A stretch of 64,000 nt of DNA from Alopecurus myosuroides. Its lineage: Eukaryota > Streptophyta > Magnoliopsida > Poales > Poaceae. A program made the position numbers and the translations under genes. Of the stretch, positions 54,567 to 64,000 are shown piece by piece. Every line of letters begins with the position of its first letter. Position 1 is the first letter of the stretch. The notes under the pieces were generated by a model that ran no database searches, had not been told where the DNA came from, and worked only from the letters and a program-made list of their open reading frames with translations. Location of the stretch: the NCBI GenBank assembly GCA_028641055.1, contig CM054059.1:436112167-436176166 (forward strand). Reading direction: 5' to 3'.

Positions 54567-54935
54567 AGTACAAAGTTTCCTCTCTCTGATCGCCACTGCA
54601 CCTCTTTATTTTGACATTCCATGACCTTTATCAATTATGTATTTTTCATAAAAATTCCATCTCAAATAAGATCTAATATATCTCTATTTTCATTATGTAG
54701 CCCTCAATAAAAAAGTGTAACACTAACCAAGTTGGTAGTTTATGATGGGGACGATAATCGAGTAGTTCACGGAAACTTATGCAAGCGTTTAGTAGACTTT
54801 CTCTAGCCATGTTTTTAAAGTTGGTGGTCAAGATTTACTCTCTAGTCAAAAGTAAAGAAAAACACATCTAATAATTTATCGTAACTCTCAAAAATACATC
54901 GGGATGTGATTTGTACCATGAGGTAACTTTGTCGT
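54567..54935. other. Spacer, nothing recognised
   Basis: AT-rich sequence after the LINE B tail. AGTACA at its start repeats a hexamer found near 15425, a possible remnant of the LINE target duplication. Confidence 0.35.
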
Positions 54936-55260
54936 AAGATTTTGACTAAAGTATTTTGAGCCTCATCTCATCATCGGTAAATGCATTAGCCCTGAAAGTC
55001 CCACATATTTGTTCGAAGAAATCAATATGAGTAGGATCTCCGTCACCTTTATGCTGCCTAGTGCGTAGTACACTAAATATTATAGGGTTAATTTCATAAC
55101 CTTCTTCATTCACTATGGGATGCACCTTCATAAAAGCATCATGAGGTGATCCACCCGAGTAATGCAATGCCACGAGTCCAATGTAAGGATCGTTGTCCAC
55201 GTCCAGTTTGCCTGCTGTGACCTGCAAACAACTTAGCATAACAAGAATAAACAAGTACTA
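54936..55260 (-). pseudogene. Gypsy gag fragment
   Basis: On the minus strand an open stretch reads INPIIFSVLRTRQHKGDGD, DFFEQICGTFRANAF and then TDDEMRLKI, which resembles the N-terminal gag core of Ty3/Gypsy (Athila-type) elements. It is cut off at the left before the usual tryptophan-rich part. No LTR pair was found. Confidence 0.5.
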
Positions 55261-56484
55261 AAAACCAAATACCAAAGGTGCTTAGCTCCTCAGCAACGGC
55301 GTCAGAAAATAGATTGATACCAGCAAGTGCACATGATTGTTATAACCAGTTTCGAAATAAGCGCATCGAACCACATTTGACCTATGAATATTGTCTCGTG
55401 TGTTCAACTTTGATCGTTTCTCCTTGTTTGTGCCTTGAAAGTTGTTTTTAAATTCAAGCAAGTAAGTGAAAGAGCATTTCTTGACCCCTAGTATTTTGTG
55501 TGTTAGTTAACAATACTAATGATTCTATTAATTAAGGGTTAAGTGATGCAGGCCATTAAAGTTAATCTATGCATCAAACACCAAAAAGAATGAAGTTAGA
55601 TCAGCTCTCAAAGTCGCAAATGCCAACCAAATTTTTTTTGCCAACCGGAATATCTGGTTCTGGAGAGGCATCGCGAATTCGCCCAAGTTCCTCTAAGAAA
55701 CACGCTACTCACAAGCACTACTAGTCCAAATAACTGGTGATACGCCTACCGGCACTAAGAATTCTCCACGTGGATGCGGTATTGGTAGTTTAAATCTCGG
55801 TTACTCCTATATTGATGGTCAACAAAGAGGATGAGCTATGTTATGTCCTGTATGTTCACTTAGAATTCTCTGTGTCAAACCAACGTTAACAATTGGTTTA
55901 TGTCCTGTAGCAAATATTGGAGCGATCGACTTTACACCAACATCATGAGGATTGTTATCACAAAATAGACAATGAAAAACATTCCATCTTTAGCTCAATT
56001 TATAGTAGTACTAAGGTTTTCCTATCTTCACAGGAACTAGTGATCTACTCACACATCAAGACCATAAACATCATCATGATTGTATTGCAAATGGAAAATA
56101 GATGTATAAATGAATACACGTGCAAATCTGCAATTAGATGTCTTATCATTATAACTAGATGAGTGAGAGATTATATCACGTAGATGTAAATAGAGGTGAC
56201 AGTGATGAAGATCGATATGGAGGCCTTCATTTGATGGTGTCGATGGAGATGGATTCTCTATTGTGAATTCCCCCTCGTATGCCTTTCAGAGGATAGAATT
56301 TGGTACTGTTTCATGCCTCATGGATGTTCTATCTCTCTCCTCTAAAATCCGAGAGCATGGGGTAACATTATTTAAAGAGTCGGTTCCTATGGAGCATGGT
56401 ACGGTGACTGATACGGTCGATAGCCATGGTACCACTGGTCGTTATGACGATCATCTTCTCTGATTACGACGGGGGTCCTTTTTT
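55261..56484. other. Probable decayed LTR or leader of the same Gypsy fragment
   Basis: GCAACGGCGTCAGAAAATAG at about 55293-55312 on + resembles the leader after the LTR of several wheat Gypsy families read on the minus strand. This fits the gag fragment to its left. The remainder to 56484 has no coding potential I can recognise and no clear terminus. Confidence 0.35.
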
Positions 56485-57190
56485 TTTTGAGATAACAACT
56501 GATGGAATTTCAACCATGGCGAAACCGATTACAGACGACTCCACAAAAAAAAAGGAAAATACAACATGGACCAAGAAGACCACACACCATACTTCCAAAT
56601 CAAGATCAAGCCCATCGTCCTCATCGTCACCACCCAAGTACAGGGACCAGATCTAGAAGCAGCACATCTTCACACACCATCTAGTCACCGCCGCCACCTT
56701 CGCCACATTGGGCTTTGAACACCGCAAGAGTGCCCACCCCGAGGAGTGAGAGATAAGAGACTTTTCTAGACCATCGGGCAGGCAGGAGATGGGGAAGGCC
56801 AAGCAAAACCTCCAATCCAAGATCCCCGAGCAGTAGGTCCCAACCATCGACGCCACGTGGATCCACCTCTTCCCCTCGCCACCATGGTCGGCCGAAAGAA
56901 GCTTCAAGACGCAACGATCACAACTAAAGAAAAGACCATAATGAACCCTAACGAGGAAGGCTGTTGTACCATCCCCTTCCACTCCCTCGCCACCACGGCC
57001 GGCCGAGTGGAAAATAACAACAACAGCAGCCCTCCGACTCCCGAAGCTCCACTGCAGAGTCGAGAAACGACCGCGCCTGAAGAGACCATCCTCCCCAGAT
57101 CCGCAGATCTGAGAGGATACCAGGCCATCAGCTCGTCGGCGCCACCACAAGTGGCCTTGCCGAGATGGGGATCGAGCTCTAGCACCCTTA
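56485..57190 (-). mobile_element. Possible LINE/SINE-like 3' remnant
   Basis: CCTTTTTTTTTTGAG (from about 56478) could be the poly(A) tail of a leftward-reading element. The GC-rich 56650-57190 stretch resembles the untranslated regions of grass non-LTR elements. Overlapping open frames on both strands have no recognisable domain. Sirevirus 2 begins at 57191. Confidence 0.3.
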
Positions 57191-58569
57191 TGAAAGTAAA
57201 GTATAGGCACCTAGAGGGGGGTGAATAGGTGCTACGACCAATTTTAATTTTTCTTTAACAATTAGGCTTGGCACAAAGGTAAATTCTCTATAAGATGCAA
57301 CTATGGCAAATTTACCTATATGACAAGGCAAGCACAATAATAAAACAAGCAAGAGTAAAGGGGGAAGGGAACAAGTTAACCGATATGAAGCACACGGAGA
57401 CACGATGTATTCCTGAGTTCCTCCTTGTTAAGGGAGTACGTCTCGTTGGAGGGGTGTGAGCTCGCCACAAAGGCCTACTCAACGCCACAAAGGACCCACC
57501 CTATTCTCCGATGAACCCCGCCACAAAGGCCTAGTCCACCTTCCACTATTGATCCCCTTTGAGGCGGGAATCGGGTCCTTTACAAACAAGCTTGGAGCAC
57601 ACACCCACAACCAAATTGGGGGCTCCCAACAATCTCAAATCACCAACAAGTAGCAAGATGCCTAGGTTCTCCACAAGAGGAAACCCTCAGCTAGATCCCT
57701 CAAGCTAGAGAGGGGGAAATGAAGAACGGCTCGGTGAAGATGTAGATCGAGGCCTTCTCCTTCAATCCTCCAAGTATCAAATGTTTGGGTGGAGGGATTG
57801 GGAGAAATCTAACTTTGGAGGCTCAATAAATGCTTGTCTTCAATGCTGGAGCGAGCAACATTTTGGGGAAGAAGGGGATGGGGTATTTATAGCCTCCTCC
57901 CCAAACTAGCCGTTTGACCCTTTTTCGTGCCTAGCGGTACTACCGCTGGTGCCAGCGGTACTACCGCTACCTGGCAACGTGAGCGGTACTGGGGTGTCCC
58001 AGACACAGGGCGCGAGCGGTACCACCGCCAAAGTACCGTGGTACTCCAGCAGCGGTGCACACCGGTACTACCGCTGGCCACAACTTCGAATTAAATCGAA
58101 GTGGCTGGCGGTAGTACTAGGGCACTACCACCCTAGTACCGTAAACGTTACCGTGAGCAAATCCTTGCTGGGGTAGAAGGACCGGTACTAAGGGCGGTAC
58201 TACCGCTTCCTGGAAGCAGCGGTACTACCGCCAGTAAGTAACAGTACTATCGTTGAGCAAGGTTTTGCTCAAAGATCAATATGACCACAGCGGTACAACC
58301 GAGCCAGTACCACTGGAAACGGTACGCTTTTTTACTCTGGTGGTACTGGGCGTGGTACTATCGCTTGCTGTGCAGAGTGGTACTACCGCTGGGCAGCCCG
58401 GTACTACCGCTGAGTCATGTTGAACTTGGTGGCTTTGTCTTGGAATTCTCTTCACCTTTTTGTGTCTAGTTGATATTTCCTGAAATACTTTGACGCATTG
58501 TTAGATACTTAGTAGTGTTGTTATTAACTCCAAAACCTAAAAGAGATCAAATATGCAAATGCACTTTCA
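57191..58569 (-). repeat. Sirevirus 2 3' LTR
   Basis: On the minus strand it begins TGAAAGTGCATTTGC and ends TACTTTACTTTCA; length 1379 bp. CTATAAATAC (57892-57883) is a TATA box just downstream of a palindrome array. Its last 50 bases share CCTATTCACCCCCC and a CTAG with the end of the Sirevirus 1 LTR. Confidence 0.88.
57930..58420. repeat. Palindrome array in the Sirevirus 2 LTR
   Basis: AGCGGTACTACCGCT (7-bp arms, one-base centre) occurs at 57933-57947 and 57953-57967. Further full or partial copies lie at about 58193, 58218, 58379 and 58398. The array lies upstream of the TATA box, ending about 41 bp before it. Confidence 0.85.
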
Positions 58570-58586
58570 ATCTCCCCCTTTTTGGA
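58570..58586 (-). promoter_or_regulatory. Sirevirus 2 polypurine tract
   Basis: On the minus strand CCAAAAAGGGGGAGAT directly precedes the 3' LTR. Confidence 0.85.
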
Positions 58587-58959
58587 GATTGATGACAACA
58601 CCACTAAGAGAGGTCTAAAGAATTTTGGACAAGCACTTCGAGAGAGAGTGATGCATCAAGAAAATTTGCTTAATGAGGCAAACTTTGTTCTCTTTTAGAA
58701 TGTGTGCTCCCCCTAACTCTTTAAGACCTAGCAAGGATACAAAAGATATAACAATATGAATACCTGCTCAAGGAATAATGATAAGAACCATAAAATCCAA
58801 ATCCATAACACCAAATGGTTCAACACACGAGCACACACCACACAAAGTTTGACAACACGAACAGAACCCAAGCAAATGATAGGATCCTAAATAGAACTCT
58901 CTCCCCCTTTGGAATCAAGACACCAAAAAGGGAAGAGACGATGCTAACGTCCCTGGAGG

Positions 58960-60836
58960 TCACTCGCCGGGGCTAGAGGCACTAGCAGGGCTGCCGAGAG
59001 CACGCTCATCCCCAGAGTCCACATCTTCGACCTCATCGTCAGTCTCACCACGAGTCCAAGGCTCGTGAGAAGTAGTAGCATCATCAAGAAGATCTGGATC
59101 AATCCATCCATTGCCTTGATTTGACTTCCACTCCTTGGAAGTAGTGATCCTGTCCTCAGACCCTGCACGGACAGGCACCCCAGATGGGCAAACCTTTCAC
59201 GAGTAAGCTGCCGCTCCTTCTTGCTACACACATGAGCATGATATGCCTTGTCCTCCATATCAATATGGCGACAGAAAACCTTCTTCAAGGTTGAGGACAT
59301 CCACTTGCGAAAGCTATCCTTCTAAGCTCTCCCTGCCATCTCCAAATCCGAGTCATTCGAGCCATCAGTGTCCGGACCAAGATCCTCCGGACCAAGAAAA
59401 GGAGTGGCATGCTTCTTGACACGAAGATCCTGAATGGAGCGAGTAGTAAGCTCTTGATCATTATCCAAGAGAGCATCAGAAAGCTTGGCATTGCGCCAAG
59501 TGGTGGATATGAGCTTGAAGACCAAAGCTGCAAACACAGGCACTCTCCTCCTCATCACATAGTTATACATTTCATTCCACAGAATGTCCATCACATCAAG
59601 CCTTAGGCCATCACCACGATGCCTATGAGTGTATGCCATCAAGTCAATGAGTTATCCATGGATTTGATCAAAGTTACCAACACGAGGAGCCAAGGTGTTC
59701 CTGAAAATCCTGTGGAGAATGTCATAAACAGGAGCAGGTTCTTGGACTGACCAACCACAACACGTCCAGGTATATAGAGATCGTACATCTTAGTGGGAGC
59801 CATTGTCTTCTCCGGATAAGGAACCCGGAAGAAGGTATGGTGAAAGGCAGCATATGGAATCTCCCCAAAGTCCTGCAGACCCAGAATAGTAGCAAACTCA
59901 GTCCAAGAAGCAGAAAACTTCTGATTCTTGGTCATCCAGGTGATCTTCCTCTCATCGGTATGGATATATAGCGTGGCATAGAACTGGCCCACGAGGTGCT
60001 CATCATAATCTTCATTGAGCTCAATGAAGTCCAGAAGTCCAAATTCCTCACAAATTTCCAATGCTTCACCAAAACAGTCCATCTTTGACCTCATGAAGGG
60101 AACATTGATGGAAAACTGAGTCACTACCTTATTCTTGTTGAGTGGGTACTCCTCATAGAAGATCCTCTCCTGAAAACGAGTCCAGAAGCACTCGTTTTCC
60201 CTAGCTTCCCTTGGCTTGTTATAGGGATTGGTCCTCCTTTCCCTGCGAAACTGGTCATCTGGCATGTTTGCAACGGATTTGTCACGGGCTGCATGTGATT
60301 TCATTAGCACTGATCTCTGCCTCCGTGTCAAATTGCCTTGTGGCATAACCTCAGGAGCTTCATCTTCCTCGGGGTTCTTACGACCCCTCTTAGCCGCACG
60401 CTTGCGACCTTCGCCCTTAGAGCCACTAGCACCTGCTCCTAAGAAAGCATAGGGAGATAGCAAAAGGTAAGCAAACTTCAATCAAAAAGTTCTTCGAGAA
60501 GAAATCACACTAGAACTAGAAGTGCTCAGGCTCCAGGAGGCGGTAGTACCGCTTGGGAGCCAAGGTAGTACCGTTGTTACCCGCGGTTCCAGCCATAGCG
60601 GTAGTACCGCTGGTGCCAGCGGTAGTACCGCTGCTAGAGGATTCTTCCATGGCACCCAAGTGTACTACCGAATCCAATGAGAGGAAGAGCACCAACAGTT
60701 CTAATGCGATTTGATTCTACTAGGGAGCACTACGAACTACTCCTATACTAGGAGATCTCTAGAACCCTAGGCATCATCATCTCACAAGATTTCTCGAGGG
60801 AGAGAGATAGGAAGGGTTACCGGAGCTCATCGTCAT
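58960..60836 (-). pseudogene. Sirevirus 2 third ORF, intron-containing, broken
   Basis: A 16-nt first exon (60836-60821) ends with donor GTAACC. The intron ends TTTCTTAG before 60438, and exon 2 starts in phase as GAGASGSKGEGRKRA. Intron position and phase match Sirevirus 1. Matching blocks are ERRTNPYNKP, CFGEALEICEEFGLL, GQFYATLYIH and ITWMTKNQKFSASW, then LDVMDILWNEMYNYV after a frameshift near 59735 and an in-frame TAA at about 59652. Further frame changes precede the C-terminal KEWKSNQGNGWIDPD, and the frame ends GSPASASSPGE near 58960. The N-terminal part is basic (KRAAKRGRKN), a possible nuclear signal. The role is unknown. Confidence 0.75.
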
Positions 60837-61235
60837 GGAGGAGGATTTGGGAGCGGTCCCCGGGCGTTCTCCGACGTGATTGGAGCGCTCAATCACCGGA
60901 GAGAGACCTCCCCGGCGGACGGAAGACTTGGCGGCGGTTGGATCCAAAGTGGGGAGGAGATGAGAGAGAGAAGAGGTTATGTGGGTAACCCCCTCCTCCC
61001 AGATCCGTTTTAATCCCCACGGATTTTTCTGCAACGTTAGTACTGCTGCGCTCAGCGGTAGTACCGCCCACCTGGAACTACCTGGGCCAAGGGGTAGTAC
61101 CACTACGGGGTCTGTGCTGGGCACGAACTCCTGCAGCGGTAGTACCGCGCAGAGCCACCGGTAGTACCGTGCGTTGGGTACCACTGTCAGTTACAGCGGT
61201 AGTACCACTCGTAATTGGCGGTAGTACCGCTAGCC
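60530..61235. repeat. Palindrome block between pol and ORF3 of Sirevirus 2
   Basis: AGCGGTAGTACCGCT occurs at 60597-60611 and 60618-60632, and GCGGTAGTACCGC-type copies lie near 60540, 61055, 61138 and 61219. This is the LTR palindrome with its central base complemented. It surrounds the short first exon of ORF3, so copies lie both upstream of it and in the intron. The position matches the block at 37500-37690 in Sirevirus 1. Confidence 0.85.
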
Positions 61236-61755
61236 TGGTCTTCATTCCACCAAGGGATAAAAAATATTGAAATTTTCAGAAAGAAAATGTCTAAGGGAGG
61301 AATTATTTGGGCTTGGGATTAGAATACAAACTGAGATGGTACTACACACTCCAACTTTTGCAAGAAAACACAAAATTCTAATAAGGAAAAGATGGAGTAT
61401 GTTTTCCAAACCAACACTGACACACAACACAAAAGAGAGAAGGCAAAACAAACACAACGAAAACACCACATAAAAACCAAACAAGAACCAACTCTTCAAA
61501 GGAAGAGGTTGGTGGCCTAAGCCACCATGTAAGATATTATGGTATGTTACCGCGAAGATATATCTTGGGTACATTGCCAATTCTCGACATTGAAGCTCAT
61601 AATTCAACATGAGAGAAAAAGATACAACAATGAATATTTGCTTTGGTCATAATGGGGGGAGGGAAAACCCAATGTGTTAGGATAATACTCCCCCTATGTC
61701 CATGCCTACACCTAAACCCAAACACGTTTCATCTATAGGGGTGTGTGCAAGATTC
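61236..61755 (-). other. Sirevirus 2 spacer after pol, with polypurine motif
   Basis: No gene. GGACATAGGGGGAGTA on the minus strand (about 61703-61688) is the same motif, at the same distance after the pol stop, as in Sirevirus 1 (37105-37118). Confidence 0.7.
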
Positions 61756-62450
61756 TCAAGTCAAACTCCTAGAATCAATGACATTTAGTTCATTCCTCAA
61801 GAACATGAATCTTGCATCGTCGAGTGGCTTCGTGAAGATATCCGCAAGATTGTCCTTGGTGGGCACATAAGATAGTGCAATATCACCTCTTTCCACATGG
61901 TCTCGGATGAAATAATGGCGAATCTCAATGTGCTTAGTTCTTGTATGTTGCATGTGGTTGTAGGCGATCTTGATGGCACTTTCATTGTCACACAAAAGAG
62001 GCACCTTATCCAAGTGAACGTCATATTCCTTGAGAGTTTGCATCATCCATAGAAATTGGGTGCAAGCACTTGTGGCGGCTACATACTCGGCTTCGGCGGT
62101 GGAGAGAGATATGCAATTTTTCTTCTTGGAAGACCAACTCACCAAAGACCTACCAAGAAATTGGCAAGCCCCGGAAGTGGACTTCATATCATCTTGATCA
62201 CCCGCCCAATCGGAATCCGTGTAGCCCTTGAGAGAAAATTGTGCCCATTGCCTTCTTGTGGATCTTCTAGCCTGAATATCTTCCAAGACCTTGTTGTCTT
62301 GGGCATAAATATGCTTCAAAGCTCTTCTTATCCTTTTAGCACGACGGACTTTGATCTCCTCATTAATGCGAGGAGGGATCACTTGATCATCTTGATCATT
62401 TGGGTCCCCATCTTTACCAACTTGGCCTTGATCATCATCATCAATAATAT
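61756..62450 (-). pseudogene. Sirevirus 2 Pol remnant: linker joined directly to RNase H
   Basis: One open frame of about 230 codons runs from a stop at 62448-62450 to 61756. It starts with the charged linker that usually follows integrase (VRRAKRIRRALKHIYAQDN, VLEDIQARRSTRRQ). It passes straight to GYTDSDWAGDQDDMKSTSG of RNase H, then [28 protein letters not shown] and the pol end [13 protein letters not shown]. The whole reverse transcriptase, about 400 residues in Sirevirus 1, is missing, with the junction near 62230-62245, yet the frame is kept. The element cannot make its own cDNA. Confidence 0.85.
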
Positions 62451-62772
62451 CTTAAATACTTGCTTCAACTTGAGGAGAGGATGAAGAGGATGGATGATCT
62501 TGGCCTTGACCTTGACTAGCTTGACTGATAGGAGTGGTTGCATCTTGCGTAGTAACTTGGTCAATAAGAGGAGGGTTTTCAACATGTTCTTGGTTAGGTG
62601 CATCACTTGGCTCGTTGGCTTGTTCTTCTATTGTAGAGGAGGGATCCACTTGAGTAGATCATAGTCCTTCTCGAGTCGCCATAAGGTGTCCCTCGATGGG
62701 GCGAAAAAATCCCACACCCATCCTTCCTATGAGTTCTTGAGGCATTTCAACATCTACATTAGAAACATGAAA
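62451..62772 (-). pseudogene. Sirevirus 2 Pol, low-complexity linker after integrase
   Basis: A hydrophilic Gln/Ser/Pro-rich stretch (SQASQGQGQDHPSSSSSPQV) corresponds to the variable linker between integrase and reverse transcriptase. It contains at least two in-frame stops (near 62449 and 62660). Confidence 0.65.
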
Positions 62773-63570
62773 TTACGCCACTTGGAAGCCATCATTTTCC
62801 TCGAAAATCACACTACAAGATTCTATAACAATCCGTGAGGCTTTGTCAAAGACTCTATAAGTGTGGGATTCGGCACCGTAACCAACAAATATACCCTCAA
62901 TAGTTTTGGATTGAATTTTAGACAACCTAACACCCTTGATCAAATAAAAGCACTTACAACCGAATACACGGAAGTAGGAGACGTTGGGCTTGTTGCCGGT
63001 GATGATCTCATATGGAGTCTTGTCCAAGCCCTTGAGGATGTAGAGGCGGTTGGAGGAGTGGCATGCGGTGTATATGGCCTTGGCCCATAAATATTGGGGA
63101 GAAGAATACTCCGCCAACATGGTCCTTGCCATATCCAAGAGAGTGCGATTCTTCCTTTCGGCAACACCATTTTGTTGAGGAGTGTAGGTGGCGGAGTATT
63201 GATGACGAATGCCTTCTTCACTAAGGAATTCATTCAAAGTGTAGTTCTTGAACTCCGAACCATTATCACTCCTAATAGCCATGGTTTGCACATTGTGTTG
63301 ACGTTGCACTTCGTTGGAGAAGTCTCTGATGGTTTGTTGAGTTTCACTCTTGCACTTGAAGAAATAAACCCAAGTGTATCTTGAATAATCATCGACAATC
63401 ACCAAGCAATACTTCTTGCCACCAAGACTTGCCTCGGGCACGGCACCAAAGAGATCAACATGGAGAAGCTCCAAGATCCTCTTTGATGAAATAATAGTCT
63501 TGGCCTTGTGTGAGATATCATGCATCTTTCCTTCAACACACGACCTACAAACGCGATCTTTGGAAAAGGA
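62773..63570 (-). pseudogene. Sirevirus 2 integrase
   Basis: The core is open (63525-62773): Asp in LLHVDLFGAV, Asp in AIRSDNGSEF, Glu in PQQNGVAERKNRTLL, then PYEIITGNKPNVSYFRVFGC and FVGYGAESHTYRVFD. The zinc-binding end (CRACVEGKMHDISHKAK) lies at about 63550-63500, just after a stop and frame change near 63575. The frame ends after NDGFQVA at 62773. Confidence 0.88.
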
Positions 63571-64000
63571 AACATTTTATTTTAGTCCGACAATAAGGCC
63601 ACCTTTGTGAAGACTTTTCAAAGTTCTCATGTTGACATAGGATAAGCGGCGATGCCACAACCATCCCACGTCCGCCTTTCCGAAAAGACACATTGATTGA
63701 GAGTTGGTAGACTTAGAAAATTCCACCATGAACAACTCATTTTCAAAATGTCCCACGTATGCGACATAAAGAGTCTTGCTCCTCAAAAGGACCACAATAT
63801 CTTCATCAAAAAAGACGGAGAAACCCATCTTTCCAAGAGAGCGGACGGAAAGTAAATTGAAACCAAGGGATTCGACAAGCATGACGTTCACGATAGTGAT
63901 ATCGGGAGCAATCACAACCTTGCCGAACCCCGATACCTTAGACGAGGACGAGTCTCCATAAGTGACGGTTGCTTGTATGTCATTTGGGCGCAACTCCGTC
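63571..64000 (-). pseudogene. Sirevirus 2 protease end and GAG-pre-integrase
   Basis: From the window edge the frame reads ATVTYGDSSSSKVSGFGKV, LVESLGFNLLSVRSLG and WLWHRRLSYVNMRTLKSL, the segment between protease and integrase in Copia. It stops at about 63577 within the zinc-finger region. The protease active site is beyond the edge. Confidence 0.85.

Larger units (their letters stand above)
57191..64000 (-). mobile_element. Sirevirus 2, Copia-superfamily element, incomplete at window edge
   Basis: This leftward-reading element enters at the right edge. In order of transcription it shows GAG-pre-integrase, integrase, a pol remnant ending in RNase H, a spacer with palindromes, a third ORF, a polypurine tract and the 3' LTR (58569-57191). 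The architecture is the same as Sirevirus 1 but the sequences differ, so it is another family. The outer flank is CCTTA (57186-57190); the other end and gag lie outside the window. Confidence 0.9.

Noticed and set aside
56653..57210. Open frame of 185 codons on the minus strand
   Set aside because: It crosses the Sirevirus 2 LTR boundary at 57191, is matched by open frames in other phases, and has no domain.
57930..61235. Regularly recurring palindromes resembling a CRISPR array
   Set aside because: Spacing is irregular, units are imperfect, and they sit in an LTR and spacer of a plant retrotransposon.

Overview
This is plant nuclear DNA, almost certainly from a large-genome grass of the wheat/barley tribe. 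The evidence is Stowaway-type MITEs ending in CTCCCTCCG/CGGAGGGAG, two long Sirevirus-type Copia elements, a Tat-lineage Gypsy element, plant LINEs and a PIF/Harbinger transposon. Only two host genes are recognised, both in the first 5.4 kb. No rRNA, tRNA gene or CRISPR array was seen. Everything was read by eye; no alignment or database search was run.

Region 1 (1-7.3 kb) holds the host genes. On the + strand is the start of LTV1, a 40S ribosome-assembly factor, with site II and telo-box promoter motifs; only its first two exons can be recognised. On the - strand is a complete two-exon RABA5-type Rab GTPase of 223 residues. MITEs lie in and around both genes.

Region 2 (7.3-15.4 kb) is transposon-rich spacer. 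It includes a 5'-truncated LINE (9224-13862, - strand) bounded by an 11-bp target-site duplication.

Region 3 (15.43-54.57 kb) is one nest. A LINE is split by a PIF/Harbinger transposon (15545-52561, TSD TGA). That transposon is split by Sirevirus 1 (17570-52468). Sirevirus 1 holds a Tat-type Gypsy element in pol (23415-35360, TSD AAATA) and a LARD-like element with 3580-bp LTRs in its third ORF (39273-50206, TSD TCCCA). Host reading frames resume in phase across the insertions, and LTR divergence (about 1.9% outer, 0.5% and 0.4% inner) agrees with the nesting order.

Region 4 (54.57-64 kb) has degraded Gypsy and LINE-like remnants, then a second Sirevirus on the - strand that runs off the right edge.

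The most notable observations are: (a) an apparently intact five-exon antisense gene with its own TATA box inside a Gypsy element whose gag-pol is broken several times; (b) two Sirevirus families with unrelated palindromes placed at the same two sites, upstream of the LTR TATA box and between pol and ORF3; (c) a third ORF in both Sireviruses with a 5' intron at the same position and phase; (d) a recently mobilised LARD-like element holding only a decayed reverse transcriptase; and (e) a Sirevirus pol in which the reverse transcriptase is missing while the frame stays open.
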